A stretch of 64,000 bases of DNA from Azospira sp. I13 (GTDB lineage: Bacteria > Pseudomonadota > Gammaproteobacteria > Burkholderiales > Rhodocyclaceae), in assembly GCF_003112695.1 (NCBI RefSeq), contig NZ_BFBP01000011.1, positions 201,401 to 265,400 of the forward strand, read 5' to 3'. This document shows, in pieces, positions 43,342 through 51,831 of the stretch. The stretch's first letter is position 1, and each line of letters opens with the position of its first letter. The position numbers and the translations under genes are program-made. A model generated the notes under the pieces. That model saw only the letters and a program-made list of their open reading frames with translations. It was not told the origin of the DNA and made no database searches.

Positions 43342-44195
43342 TGGAGCAGCGCGCCATCCACGGGCACATTGGCCAGGGCGAGATCATTCGGGGCGCCCAG
43401 AAGCTGCCGGCCTTTCCCCGCATCGTCCAGCACATCCTTGCCGTTCTGGACGACGACGGGGCCAGCATGAACGATCTGGTGGCCTATCTGCAGCGGGACC
43501 CGGTCATCACCGGCAAGGTCATTGCCATGGCCAGCCATGGCTTGCGCAGCCACGGCCATTCCGAGGTGCGCAGCATCTACACGGCGGCCTCCTTCCTCGG
43601 CCTGCAGAAAATCCGCAGCATCGTGCTCGCTACCAGCCTGGCGGATTTCACCCGCCGCAGCCATGGCGCCAAGCACTACTGGCTGCACAGCCTGGCGGTC
43701 GGCGTCGCCGCCCAGGAGCTGGGCGCCGCAGCGGGCCTGGGCAACGATTACGCCTTCGTCGCCGGCCTGCTGCATGACGTGGGGCAGCTCTGGCTCTCCC
43801 ATTTCCATGGGGAGGAATTCCAGCTTGTCCGCCAGCTCGTCGAAGAACATGGCGTGCCGGTGTGCGTAGCGGAACAGCGGGTGTTCGGTATTGACCACGG
43901 GGAAGTGGGACGCCTGCTGGCGGACTACTGGGAACTGCCGGCCGACATCGGCCGGGCCATCGCCCGGCACCACGCGGCGGCGGAAGAAAGCTGGGAGAAC
44001 AAGCTGCTGGCCGCCATCCATGTGGCGGAGGTGATCAGCAATGGCCTGGACCTGCCGGCAGCGGCGAGCAACCAGGTCACCCATCTGGCCGATGGGGCGG
44101 TCGCCTGCCTTGGGCTCGACCTGCAGGGAGACTGTTCGGTACTGTTCGGCCGCATCGAGGCGCGCTTCGGCCTGGCCCAGGCCCTCCTCGCCTAG
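43338..44195 (+). CDS. HDOD-domain signalling protein
   Basis: 285 aa, essentially one HDOD domain: GAQKLPAFPRIVQHILAVLD at the N-terminus, LVAYLQRDPVITGKVIAMAS, FLGLQKIRSIVLATSLADF, and a retained HD-like motif LLHDVGQLWL (about 142-151) followed by GIDHGEVGRLLADYWELP. HDOD proteins regulate signalling, often alongside c-di-GMP enzymes, and usually lack hydrolase activity; the HD pair here is a reason for caution. Coupled to the upstream small protein. Confidence 0.88.
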   Translation: MMEQRAIHGHIGQGEIIRGAQKLPAFPRIVQHILAVLDDDGASMNDLVAYLQRDPVITGKVIAMASHGLRSHGHSEVRSIYTAASFLGLQKIRSIVLATSLADFTRRSHGAKHYWLHSLAVGVAAQELGAAAGLGNDYAFVAGLLHDVGQLWLSHFHGEEFQLVRQLVEEHGVPVCVAEQRVFGIDHGEVGRLLADYWELPADIGRAIARHHAAAEESWENKLLAAIHVAEVISNGLDLPAAASNQVTHLADGAVACLGLDLQGDCSVLFGRIEARFGLAQALLA

Positions 44196-44387
44196 GGACA
44201 GCCGGGGGAAAAAGGTGCCGGTAGCGAATGATCGGCGCGGCCATTCATCTGTGAATTGCCTGCTCATCACCCGCTATTGGCCCGTCGCTCCCAGCCGTTC
44301 CTTCGGCAGCAGCCCGGAAGCAACTTCAGGGCAAAGCCACCGCAACGTCACGACCACGACACAACTACACGGCAACTCAAGACAGCA

Positions 44388-44741
44388 TCAGGAAGCGGCG
44401 GGAGGCGTCGCCCGGCCCAGGCCGGATTCAGCCCACAATGCCCGGGCAAAGGCCTTCCACACCGGGCCGCCGTGGGTCAGCACGCCTTCTTCGGCGCTCT
44501 CCTGCATGGTGCGCAGCATCAGGGCGGCAAAGGCGAATAGCTCGGCCCGGGCCTGCTCCTCGTGGTTGCCGCTTGCTGCGGCCCGGCTGGCCTCCCGGGC
44601 ATGGGTCAGGGCCTCCCGGGCCAGCAGGCGCACCTGGGCCTCGTTGTTCCAATCCACGCCCAGCACGATGCCGCGGCGGACAATCTCCCGCTCCAGGGCA
44701 TCGGCATCATCCTGAAAATTTTCGAAACCGCTCATGGGCAT
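44388..44741 (-). CDS. Conserved-looking small protein of unknown function
   Basis: 117 aa, mostly helical and charged (DDADALEREIVRRGIVLGV; REALTHAREASRAAAS), without signal peptide or motif. Starts at 44741 or, three codons on, at 44735; AAGGA lies just upstream. It starts 21 nt after the LysR gene on the same strand. No family recognised; role unknown. The stretch 44196-44387 between it and the HDOD gene holds no feature I can identify. Confidence 0.6.
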   Translation of the reverse strand: MPMSGFENFQDDADALEREIVRRGIVLGVDWNNEAQVRLLAREALTHAREASRAAASGNHEEQARAELFAFAALMLRTMQESAEEGVLTHGGPVWKAFARALWAESGLGRATPPAAS

Positions 44742-44762
44742 TCTTCCTTCGTCTTCACTCGT

Positions 44763-45656
44763 TCAGGCCGCCGCTTCCAGGGCGGCCGAGGGGTCGGCGG
44801 CCAACCGCTCCACCAGGGCATTGACGGCCGGTGTTGCCGCGCCGCGCCGCCACAGGGCGATGGTATGCACCTCGCCGCTGCGCCCCGGCAGGGGGTGGGC
44901 CGCCAGCAGGCCGGCCCCGGCATAGCTTTCCAGCACCAGGCGGGGCAGCAGGGCAACGCCCATGCCGGCCACCAAGCAACCGAGGATGGCGTGGTAGGAG
45001 GACACCTCCACCACCCGCTGGGGCAGCACGCCATCGGCGGCGAACCAGTCTTCCAGGCGCTTGCGGTAGGCGCAACCGGCAGCAAAGGTAATGATGGTGC
45101 CGCCCGCGGTATCGCCCAGGTCCCGCGCCGAGCGCACCGGCGGGTGGCCGGCTTCGGTGACGATGACCAGCTCTTCGCGAAACAGGCGGCGCTTTTCCAG
45201 CCGGGGATCATCCACCGGCTCGGCCACCAGGCAGGCATCCAACTCCCCCGCCAGCACCTGGGCCACCAGGCGGCGGGTGTCGCCGGTGACCAGCTCCAGC
45301 TGAACTTCCGGGTAATGACGGTGAAAGTCCGCCAAGGGGCCAGGCAGACGGACCGCCGCCGTACTCTCCATGGAGCCCAGGCGCAGGCGGCCCCGGGGGG
45401 TGGCGTCCTGCACCGCGTGGCGGGCCTCTTCCGCCAGTTCCAGCAGGCGGTCGGCGTAGGTCAGCAACTGACAACCGGCCGGGGAAAGATTGAGACGCCG
45501 CCCCTCCCGCATGAAGAGGGCCACGCCCAGATCCGCCTCGAGCTGGCGGATGCGGGTGGTAACGTTGGATTGCACCCGGTTGAGACGCAAGGCGGCCCGG
45601 GTCACGCCGCCCTCCCGCACCACGGTGCGGAAGATGTGCAGGTCCGCCAGTTCCAT
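44763..45656 (-). CDS. LysR-family transcriptional regulator
   Basis: 297 aa. Winged HTH 1-60: LHIFRTVVREGGVTRAALRL, NRVQSNVTTRIRQLEADLGV and LFMREGRRLNLSPAG. Effector domain from about 88 (PRGRLRLGSMESTAAVRLP) with a conserved hinge to C-terminal GMGVALLPRLVLE. Divergent from the EamA exporter gene; a large nested dyad lies between them, so it very likely controls that exporter. It may also regulate itself. Confidence 0.92.
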   Translation of the reverse strand: MELADLHIFRTVVREGGVTRAALRLNRVQSNVTTRIRQLEADLGVALFMREGRRLNLSPAGCQLLTYADRLLELAEEARHAVQDATPRGRLRLGSMESTAAVRLPGPLADFHRHYPEVQLELVTGDTRRLVAQVLAGELDACLVAEPVDDPRLEKRRLFREELVIVTEAGHPPVRSARDLGDTAGGTIITFAAGCAYRKRLEDWFAADGVLPQRVVEVSSYHAILGCLVAGMGVALLPRLVLESYAGAGLLAAHPLPGRSGEVHTIALWRRGAATPAVNALVERLAADPSAALEAAA

Positions 45657-45670
45657 GGTGCGGCTCCTTT

Positions 45671-45717
45671 ATCTTTAAATGAGATTAAGACAATCTTAAT
45701 AATTCATTTTTAAAGAT
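45671..45717. promoter_or_regulatory. Nested dyads between lysR and the EamA exporter gene
   Basis: Inner perfect dyad: ATTAAGA (45684-45690), CAA, TCTTAAT (45694-45700). Outer arms: ATCTTTAAA (45671-45679) and TTTAAAGAT (45709-45717). The region is AT-rich in a GC-rich genome and centred between the divergent starts, as expected for LysR recognition and activation sites. Confidence 0.65.
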
Positions 45718-45768
45718 GATATTGCGCCGCTACAGTGCGTTTGGCAAGCCCCCAACCCGGAGCCTCTC

Positions 45769-46680
45769 ATGGAATCTGCCCAAACGCCTGGCGCCCTGCG
45801 CCGCGGCTATTTTTACGCCGCCCTCACCGTGGCCATCTGGTCCGGCTTCATCCTGGTCTCCCGCCTGGGCGGCAAGAGCCCCCTCACGGGCTGGGACGTC
45901 ACCGCCCTGCGCTTTGGCACGGCGGCCCTGATCCTGCTGCCGGTGTGGCTGCTGCGCCGGCCCCGGCTGAACTTCAGCTGGCGCATGGTGATCCTCGCCA
46001 TTACCGGCGGCTGTGGCTATGGCGTACTGGTCTATGCAGGCTTCAAGCTCACCTCCGCCGCCCACGGGGCGGTGCTGCTGCCGGGCATGCTGCCTTTCCT
46101 GGTAGCCCTGATGGCCTGGCTGGTCCTCGGCGAACGGCCTTCGGCCCAGCGCTGGGCCGGGCTGGCGGGCATCGCCGCCGGCATTGCCTGTCTTGCCGTG
46201 GACAGTTTCAGCGGCAGTGCCGGCGACTGGCGCGGCGATCTGCTGATCCTCGCTTCCAGCCTCTCCTGGGCCATCTACACGGTACTGGTACGGCGCTGGC
46301 AGGTCGCCCCCTGGGATGCCACCCTGGGCGTCGGCCTGGTCTCGGCCCTGCTCTACCTGCCCATCTACCTGCTCTGGCTGCCGAAGAACCTGGCTGCCGC
46401 CAGCCTCGGCAACATTGCCCTGCAGGCGGCCTACCAGGGCGTCCTGGCGGTGATTGTGGCGATGATGTTCTTCATGCGGGCGGTGGCCCTCCTCGGCCCC
46501 ACCAAGGTAGGCACCCTGATGGCCCTCATTCCCGCCGTGGCTGGCACTGCGGCAGCCCCCCTGCTCGGCGAGCCCCTCTCCCCGATGCTGCTGAGCGGCC
46601 TGGCCCTGGTCAGCCTGGGAGCCTGGATGGGCAGCCAGAACCGCTTTTTTGTCAGGAGAAACAAACTATGCCCTACGTAA
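45769..46680 (+). CDS. EamA/DMT-family membrane exporter
   Basis: 303 aa, ten predicted helices in two EamA repeats. Repeat 1 begins AALTVAIWSGFILVSRLGG and contains VLGERPSAQRWAGLAGI; repeat 2 begins LILASSLSWAIYTVLVRRW and ends near LGEPLSPMLLSGLALV. This family exports metabolites such as amino acids or nucleotides. Divergent from its likely LysR regulator. Its last 13 nt overlap the start of the tautomerase gene. Confidence 0.9.
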   Translation: MESAQTPGALRRGYFYAALTVAIWSGFILVSRLGGKSPLTGWDVTALRFGTAALILLPVWLLRRPRLNFSWRMVILAITGGCGYGVLVYAGFKLTSAAHGAVLLPGMLPFLVALMAWLVLGERPSAQRWAGLAGIAAGIACLAVDSFSGSAGDWRGDLLILASSLSWAIYTVLVRRWQVAPWDATLGVGLVSALLYLPIYLLWLPKNLAAASLGNIALQAAYQGVLAVIVAMMFFMRAVALLGPTKVGTLMALIPAVAGTAAAPLLGEPLSPMLLSGLALVSLGAWMGSQNRFFVRRNKLCPT

Positions 46681-46871
46681 ACATCAAGATCACCCGGGAA
46701 GGCGCCACGGCCGAACAGAAGGCCACCCTGATCCGGGGCGTCACCCTGCTGCTACGGGACATCCTGGGCAAGAACCCGGAAACCACCGTGGTCACCATCG
46801 ACGAGGTGGACACCGACAACTGGGGCATCGGCGGCGAAAGCGTCACCGTGCGCCGGGCCCAGGGGCGCTAA
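46668..46871 (+). CDS. 4-oxalocrotonate tautomerase family protein
   Basis: 67 aa, a full small tautomerase: after Met removal the catalytic Pro is first (MPYVNIKITREG), with the family helix TLIRGVTLLLRDILGKNPE and VVTIDEVDTDNWGIGGESVT. AGGAG lies 9 nt upstream of the ATG. It overlaps the EamA gene by 13 nt, so the two are coupled. Such enzymes tautomerise dicarboxylates or related keto acids; substrate unknown. Confidence 0.88.
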   Translation: MPYVNIKITREGATAEQKATLIRGVTLLLRDILGKNPETTVVTIDEVDTDNWGIGGESVTVRRAQGR

Positions 46872-46950
46872 GCCGGCACATCACAGGCCAGCACCGGCTG
46901 CAAGCAGCCCCCCCCGCTTTTCCCCCTCGCCGTCCCCGGACGGGAGTTCG

Positions 46951-46980
46951 ACACCCCGGAGTGATCCGGGGTGTTTTTTT
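46951..46980 (+). terminator. Rho-independent terminator of the EamA/tautomerase operon
   Basis: ACACCCCGGA, loop GTGA, TCCGGGGTGT and then TTTTTT: a 10-bp perfect stem, 80 nt after the tautomerase stop. Confidence 0.9.
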
Positions 46981-47054
46981 GCACCCGATTCGGTACGTAG
47001 ATTCGGGCTCAGATGCGGACTTGAATGCAGCCCGTAACACAGGTCCGGTCAGTT

Positions 47055-48041
47055 TCAGGCCGAGGTGCTGATGGCGCTGAGCAGTTGGGAGAAGCCCGTA
47101 TTGCTGCTGCCGTTGCCGCTGGCCCCGTAGGCGTGGACCAGGTCCATGATGCGCTTCATCACCGCCGCCTCGCTGGAGCTGCTGTTGCTGTCGGCACTAC
47201 CACCGCTGCTGTTGCTGCTGCCAGCCGTGGCGCTGTCGCTCTGCTGGGACTGCTGGTAGGCCATGGCCTCCTGCTGGGTCACCTTGCCATCGCCGTTGGC
47301 GTCCGCCGCGTCGAAATTGCTGGAGATGGTGTTGAGCAGTTCAGAGAGCTTGCTGTCCGTGGTGCTGCTGGCCACCGACTTCATCTGGTCCAGGGTCATG
47401 CCCTGGTCGTCGCTGCCCCCCGGAGGCGGTGGCATGCCGCCGGGGCCGCCGGCGGCTGAGCTACCGCCCTGGCTCTGGGAAGATTCCTGGTAAGCCATGG
47501 CTTCGTCACGGGTGACCTTGCCGTCGCCATTGGCATCGGCGCTGTCGAAGTTGGCGGCCAGGTTGCTCATCAACTGGGAAAGCTGGCTGTCGTCGGTGGA
47601 ATCGGCGATGGCGCTGAGCTGGTCCTTGCTCAGGCCTTCATCCTCCTCGCCCTGGCCCGGCCCACGGCCGCCGCCCGGGGGTGGCGGCGGCATGGCGCCG
47701 GCCATGCGGCTCTGGTCGAACTGGCTGTCCAGCTCGTCGGCCAGCTTTTGCAGACTGGTGGAGAGTTCGGACTGGGTGACTTTGCCGTCGCCATCACCAT
47801 CCAGAGCGGCGAAGACGTCATCCACACTGGCGCTGCTCTCGCTGGAGGTACTGGAATCCACGGCGCCGAGGGCCGAGGCCAGGTCGCTCTTTTCCAGGTA
47901 GCCCTGGCCCTTGGTGTCAAGCTGGGAAAAGATGTCTTGCGCCATCTTCGACGGATCAGGCCGCCGGCCATGACCGACCTGGGTACTGGCGCTGGCGTAC
48001 TGGGCAGCGGTGCTGCTGCCGACACTGGAGATACTGGACAT
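47055..48041 (-). CDS. EF-hand calcium-binding protein (XopAW-like)
   Basis: 328 aa, Ser/Gln/Asp-rich and without a signal peptide. Three canonical EF-hand loops (DGDGDGKVTQSE; DANGDGKVTRDE; DANGDGKVTQQE) and a degenerate first one (DTKGQGYLEKSD). The last two loops sit in an internal duplication of about 60 residues, each copy ending EAMAYQ, separated by Pro/Gly stretches (PPPPPGGGRGPGQG). Its composition recalls XopAW-type calcium-binding proteins, first described as type III effectors, though many relatives lack a secretion system. No secretion genes are nearby. Possible Cpx control, from the upstream site. Confidence 0.8.
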   Translation of the reverse strand: MSSISSVGSSTAAQYASASTQVGHGRRPDPSKMAQDIFSQLDTKGQGYLEKSDLASALGAVDSSTSSESSASVDDVFAALDGDGDGKVTQSELSTSLQKLADELDSQFDQSRMAGAMPPPPPGGGRGPGQGEEDEGLSKDQLSAIADSTDDSQLSQLMSNLAANFDSADANGDGKVTRDEAMAYQESSQSQGGSSAAGGPGGMPPPPGGSDDQGMTLDQMKSVASSTTDSKLSELLNTISSNFDAADANGDGKVTQQEAMAYQQSQQSDSATAGSSNSSGGSADSNSSSSEAAVMKRIMDLVHAYGASGNGSSNTGFSQLLSAISTSA

Positions 48042-48488
48042 GATGGTTCCTTTCAGAATGGAGGCAACAAGGGAATGCAGGACGGGATGCGGCGGCAGGC
48101 CTTGCCGCCCGCCACGCCGGCATCGCTGTTCCCTTCATGCAAGGAATCGGCCTGAAAACAGGGGATTTGAGGCCGAAAAGGGTAAATGAAAGTTAAGGAG
48201 CGTTAAGAAACCAGCCTTGCCACCCAACTCACCATGAAAGCTCAAAAAATCCAAAATAAAAGTCCATGGCGACCGGCACCACGAATAGCAAAACAAAAAT
48301 GTATAAATACTTTGAAATCATGACGATAGCTACAACTTAACCCAGCTTTACAAAGGTTAATTTTGATCAAGGCAATTCTTGCCGCCGTTTATATGATTTT
48401 CTTGCCGCTCCATCCCCCTTCCGCCACCCTTCCGCCACCTTCCTGCCCCCTTCCTGTCGCTGGGGAGGCAGCAAGTAGCCGGCAACCG
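48042..48488. other. AT-rich intergenic region upstream of the EF-hand gene
   Basis: 447 bp without a gene. The part from 48230 to 48400 is strikingly AT-rich for this genome (runs such as AAAACAAAAATG), so it may be bound by an H-NS-like protein or carry a strong promoter. Only very short frames occur. It contains the three-repeat site at 48182-48207. Confidence 0.5.
48182..48207. promoter_or_regulatory. Three GT(T)AA repeats at 10-bp spacing upstream of the EF-hand gene
   Basis: GTAAAT at 48182, GTTAAG at 48192 and GTTAAG at 48202: tandem direct repeats one helical turn apart, as bound by OmpR/CpxR-type regulators. The 9-mer GGTAAATGA here also occurs in the CpxR-type site at 49300. It lies about 141 bp upstream of the EF-hand start codon. 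Confidence 0.5.
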
Positions 48489-48995
48489 TCAGCGGCAGGC
48501 CGGGGGACGGCCCGCCTCGGCCGGGCGGCGTTCCTCCGGCGGTTCCCGAGGCGGAGCGGGGGGACGGCGGTTTTCCACCTGGCGACGCTGCTCGGGGGTC
48601 AGCAAGGCCAGCATCTGGCCTTCGCTGCGCAAGCGCAGCAGGGTGAAATCGGCCCAGGCCCGGGCCCGGGCTTCTACCAGGGCGGGCAGGCGGGCCTCGT
48701 CAGCACGGCCGGCCGCCAGGGCCGCCTCCGCCTTTTCCAGGGCCTGCCACTTGTCCCGCAGTGGCCGGGCCTGCCCTAGGGCCAGGTCGAACAGCTTCTC
48801 CTGCTGGGCGTCGCTCAGGGCAATACCGTGCAGCATGGGATGGCCGGGAGGGGCAAAGGGCATGGGTGCCCCCGCCGGCGGCGGCGCCCCTTCGGGATGG
48901 GCCGCCTGAGCCCGGGCAGGGCCGGCCAGAGGCAGGGAAAGGGCACCGGCCATCAGGGCGGTGAGGGGGAAGGCGAAACGAAAGGGCAATTTCAT
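48489..48995 (-). CDS. Spy/CpxP-like periplasmic protein
   Basis: 168 aa from ATG at 48995 (MKLPFRFAFPL); GGAG lies 8 nt upstream, and the longer frame crosses the promoter region. Signal peptide to about residue 27 (ending GPARAQA). The mature protein is helical with two LTxxQ-like motifs of the family (LSDAQQEKLF near 68; LTPEQRRQVE near 145) and a Pro/Arg-rich tail. Spy/CpxP proteins chaperone periplasmic proteins and CpxP inhibits CpxA. It is divergent from the CpxRA-like genes with a CpxR-type box between. Confidence 0.82.
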   Translation of the reverse strand: MKLPFRFAFPLTALMAGALSLPLAGPARAQAAHPEGAPPPAGAPMPFAPPGHPMLHGIALSDAQQEKLFDLALGQARPLRDKWQALEKAEAALAAGRADEARLPALVEARARAWADFTLLRLRSEGQMLALLTPEQRRQVENRRPPAPPREPPEERRPAEAGRPPACR

Positions 48996-49300
48996 GGCAG
49001 GACTCCATGGGCTGAAAATGAGGGGAACAGGCGTTCGGACGCCCATCGATGAACTGGAAGGTGAGAGCAAGCCTGCGCCGGCAGGCCACCGTGCAAGCCG
49101 GGCTCGCGCAGCGCCAGGTTGCGGGGAGGCGGCCTGCGGCAAGGTCAGCGCGATCCCCTGGCAGCAGCCGGTGGCATTCCGGGCGACGCGGGCAAACTCG
49201 GGCAGGATCGGGCAAGCGCAGGCATCACCGCCTGAGGGGCTCGGTACCGCCCGGGGCTGGCGTTCTCTCACAGCTGGGGCCCATGTTCCCCGGCTTGCCG

Positions 49301-49336
49301 GTAAATGACGGTTCGGCTTCTGTAAAGACGGGTAAA
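49301..49336. promoter_or_regulatory. CpxR-type box between spy-like and cpxR-like genes
   Basis: GTAAA (49322-49326), five bases, GTAAA (49332-49336) is an exact match to the CpxR consensus GTAAA-N5-GTAAA. A third GTAAA lies at 49301-49305, 21 bp upstream, two helical turns away. The site is 81 bp before the cpxR-like start, in the divergent region of 421 bp (48996-49416). It probably serves autoregulation and the spy-like gene. Confidence 0.8.
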
Positions 49337-49416
49337 ACTTCCCTTCCCCGACCTGCCGGCAGGCCCCGGGGCGGCTATCATGGCGCCCGTAACCCTTTGA
49401 TTACGGTGCAATCGGC

Positions 49417-50112
49417 ATGACCCAGCTGCTCCTGGTGGACGACGACATGGAATTGGCCCAGATGCTCAAGGAGTATCTGGAGCGTGAAGACTTCAAGGTG
49501 ACCCTGGCCCACGATGGCCTGGCGGGGGCGGAGGCCGCCCTTTCCGGGGACTACGCCCTGGCCGTGCTGGATGTCATGATGCCCCGCGCCAGCGGCATGG
49601 ATGCCCTGGGGAAGATTCGTGCCCAGAGCGACATGCCGGTGATCATGCTGACCGCCAAGGGGGATGACATCGACCGCATCATCGGCCTGGAAATGGGGGC
49701 CGACGACTATGTGCAAAAGCCCTGCACCCCCCGGGAGCTGGTGGCCCGCATCCGCGCCGTGCTGCGCCGCCTGCAGGCCAAGACCGGCGAGGGGGAAGCC
49801 CGGGAGAACAGCCAGATCAAGGCCGGCCCCCTTGCCCTGTGGCCGGCCAAGCGCACCGCCCAGTGGGGCGAGCTGCCCCTGACCCTGACCAGCACCGAAT
49901 TCAACCTGCTCCAGGTCCTGGCCCAGAATGCCGGCCGGGCCGTCAGCAAGTCGGACCTTTCCCAGCAGGCCATGGGCCGCCCCTTGAGCCGCTTTGACCG
50001 CAGCATTGACGTCCACATGAGCAGCATCCGCCACAAGCTGGGCCTGCGGGACGACGGCCAGAGCTGGATCCAGACGGTACGCGGCATCGGCTACCAGCTC
50101 ACCCGGGAATGA
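49417..50112 (+). CDS. cpxR: OmpR-family response regulator, CpxR-like
   Basis: 231 aa. Receiver: LLLVDDDMELAQML, phospho-Asp in LAVLDVMMPRASG (about 51), Thr in VIMLTAKGDD and Lys in YVQKPCTPREL. Winged helix from about 130: LTLTSTEFNLLQVLAQNAGR, RSIDVHMSSIRHKLG and IQTVRGIGYQL. CpxR assignment rests on the divergent Spy/CpxP-like gene and the CpxR box upstream. It should sense envelope stress with the kinase encoded 37 nt downstream. Confidence 0.88.
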   Translation: MTQLLLVDDDMELAQMLKEYLEREDFKVTLAHDGLAGAEAALSGDYALAVLDVMMPRASGMDALGKIRAQSDMPVIMLTAKGDDIDRIIGLEMGADDYVQKPCTPRELVARIRAVLRRLQAKTGEGEARENSQIKAGPLALWPAKRTAQWGELPLTLTSTEFNLLQVLAQNAGRAVSKSDLSQQAMGRPLSRFDRSIDVHMSSIRHKLGLRDDGQSWIQTVRGIGYQLTRE

Positions 50113-50149
50113 TCCGGCAGCACCCCTCCCCCCGCAGAAAACCCCGACC

Positions 50150-51703
50150 ATGAGCCGTCTCTTCTGGAAGTTTTTTCTCGCCTTCTGGCTGACCCTGCTG
50201 GCTGCCAACCTGGCCGTGGGCGTTGGCATCTGGCTGCACCGGGCTGAAGAGAACAGCCAGCACGGCAACAATGGCGGCGAGGGGGGGCGTAACCGCGAGC
50301 ACCACCCCGTCTTCATGCTGGATGTCGCCGCCAGCCTCTTCCAGCACGAAGGGGAAGCCCGCCTGAGGCAATTGCTGCAGGACTGGCAACGCTACCGCCC
50401 GGACCCGCTCTACGCGGTGGACGCCCAGGGCCGCGAGCTGCTCGGACGGCCGCTCCCCGCCGATGCCGCCGATACGCTGGAAAAAGCCCGGGCCGGCCTG
50501 GCCGCCGGCACGCCGGGCCCCTGGCGCCAGGCGGCAGCCCCCGACGGTGCCGCATTACTGTTGTTCATGCCGGAACACCGGCCCTTCCGCGTGCCGGGCC
50601 TGATTCCTCTGGGGCCCCTCGGCCCCGGCCTGCACGAAGGGCCGCCGCCGGGGGCCGACCCCAATCACCCCGGCAACCCTGGCGGCCCCGGTGATCAGCC
50701 GCCCCGCCGCCCGCCCCTGCCCTGGCTGCTCATTACCTCGGTCCTGGTCGCCAGCCTGATCTTCAGCGCCCTCCTGGCGTGGACCATCGTCGGCCCCATC
50801 CGCCGCCTGCGCCAGGGCTTCCGGGAAGTGGCGGCCGGCCGCCTGGAAACCCGCCTGGGCCGGGACTTTGCCCGGCGTAAGGACGAGATCGGCGAACTGG
50901 GCCAGGAATTCGACGCCATGGCCGGCCAGCTGGAGCGCCTCATGGCCAGCCAGCGCCACCTTTTCCACGACGTTTCCCATGAATTGCGCTCCCCCTTGGC
51001 CCGACTCCAGGCCGCCGTGGGCCTGGCCCACCAGCACCTGGAACGGCAGGCGGCAGAACCGCTGGCCCCGGAGCAACTGGCCCAGCTGCCGGCCACCCTG
51101 GAACGCATCGAACGGGAAACCCAGCGCCTGGACGAGCTGGTGGACGAGCTACTGACCCTGGCCCGCCTGGATTCAGGTACCTCCGGCCCCCTGGCCGACG
51201 ACATCGACGTGGCGGCCCTGCTGCACAGCATCGTGGACGACGCCAGTTTCGAAGGCGAAGCCCAGGGCCGCCGGGCCGTTTTTGCCATGGATCAGACCGA
51301 TCGCTCGCCCTTGAACGAGGCAGCACCCCTGCTGGTGCGCGGCCGGGCCGAACTGCTGGGCCGGGCCCTGGAGAACGTCATCCGCAACGGCATCAAGTTC
51401 ACCGCGCCGAACACTCAAGTCACGGTCACGGCGCAAAAGGACGGTCCGGCCACCCTGCACATCGTCGTTGCCGATGCCGGCCCCGGCGTCCCGACGGCGG
51501 ATCTGGAAGCGATTTTCCAGCCCTTTTTCCGCAGCACCGAAGGTAGCAGCGACCCCCGCGGCTACGGCCTGGGCCTGGCCATCGCGCGGCGGGCGGTGGA
51601 AGCCCACGGCGGTAGCATCACCGCCGCCAACCAGCCCACCGGCGGCCTGCGGGTGGATATCCGCCTGCCCCTGATCGGGGTGGCCGGCCTAAACCTGACC
51701 TAA
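50150..51703 (+). CDS. cpxA: Envelope-stress sensor histidine kinase, CpxA-like
   Basis: 517 aa. TM1 about 6-27 (FFLAFWLTLLAANLAVGV), periplasmic domain to about 186, here Pro/Gly-rich (GPPPGADPNHPGNPGGPG) and unlike E. coli CpxA, TM2 about 187-212, HAMP (about 213-265), HisKA RHLFHDVSHELRSPLARLQA, N box NVIRNGIKFT, G boxes DAGPGVP and GYGLGLAIARRAVEAHGG. It pairs with the regulator just upstream. The unusual Pro-rich periplasmic part suggests a different ligand from E. coli. No gene in 51704-51831. Confidence 0.88.
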   Translation: MSRLFWKFFLAFWLTLLAANLAVGVGIWLHRAEENSQHGNNGGEGGRNREHHPVFMLDVAASLFQHEGEARLRQLLQDWQRYRPDPLYAVDAQGRELLGRPLPADAADTLEKARAGLAAGTPGPWRQAAAPDGAALLLFMPEHRPFRVPGLIPLGPLGPGLHEGPPPGADPNHPGNPGGPGDQPPRRPPLPWLLITSVLVASLIFSALLAWTIVGPIRRLRQGFREVAAGRLETRLGRDFARRKDEIGELGQEFDAMAGQLERLMASQRHLFHDVSHELRSPLARLQAAVGLAHQHLERQAAEPLAPEQLAQLPATLERIERETQRLDELVDELLTLARLDSGTSGPLADDIDVAALLHSIVDDASFEGEAQGRRAVFAMDQTDRSPLNEAAPLLVRGRAELLGRALENVIRNGIKFTAPNTQVTVTAQKDGPATLHIVVADAGPGVPTADLEAIFQPFFRSTEGSSDPRGYGLGLAIARRAVEAHGGSITAANQPTGGLRVDIRLPLIGVAGLNLT

Positions 51704-51831
51704 GCCCGGCCTAAGCCCGCCTCAAGCTACCGGCGCCAGCGGGGCCGATCAGCCCGGCAGTCCGCCCCATTGACCCGCTTGGCCAGCGGTGCCGGCTGCC
51801 TGGCCAAGCGGCTGAAAATCTGCCCATCACC

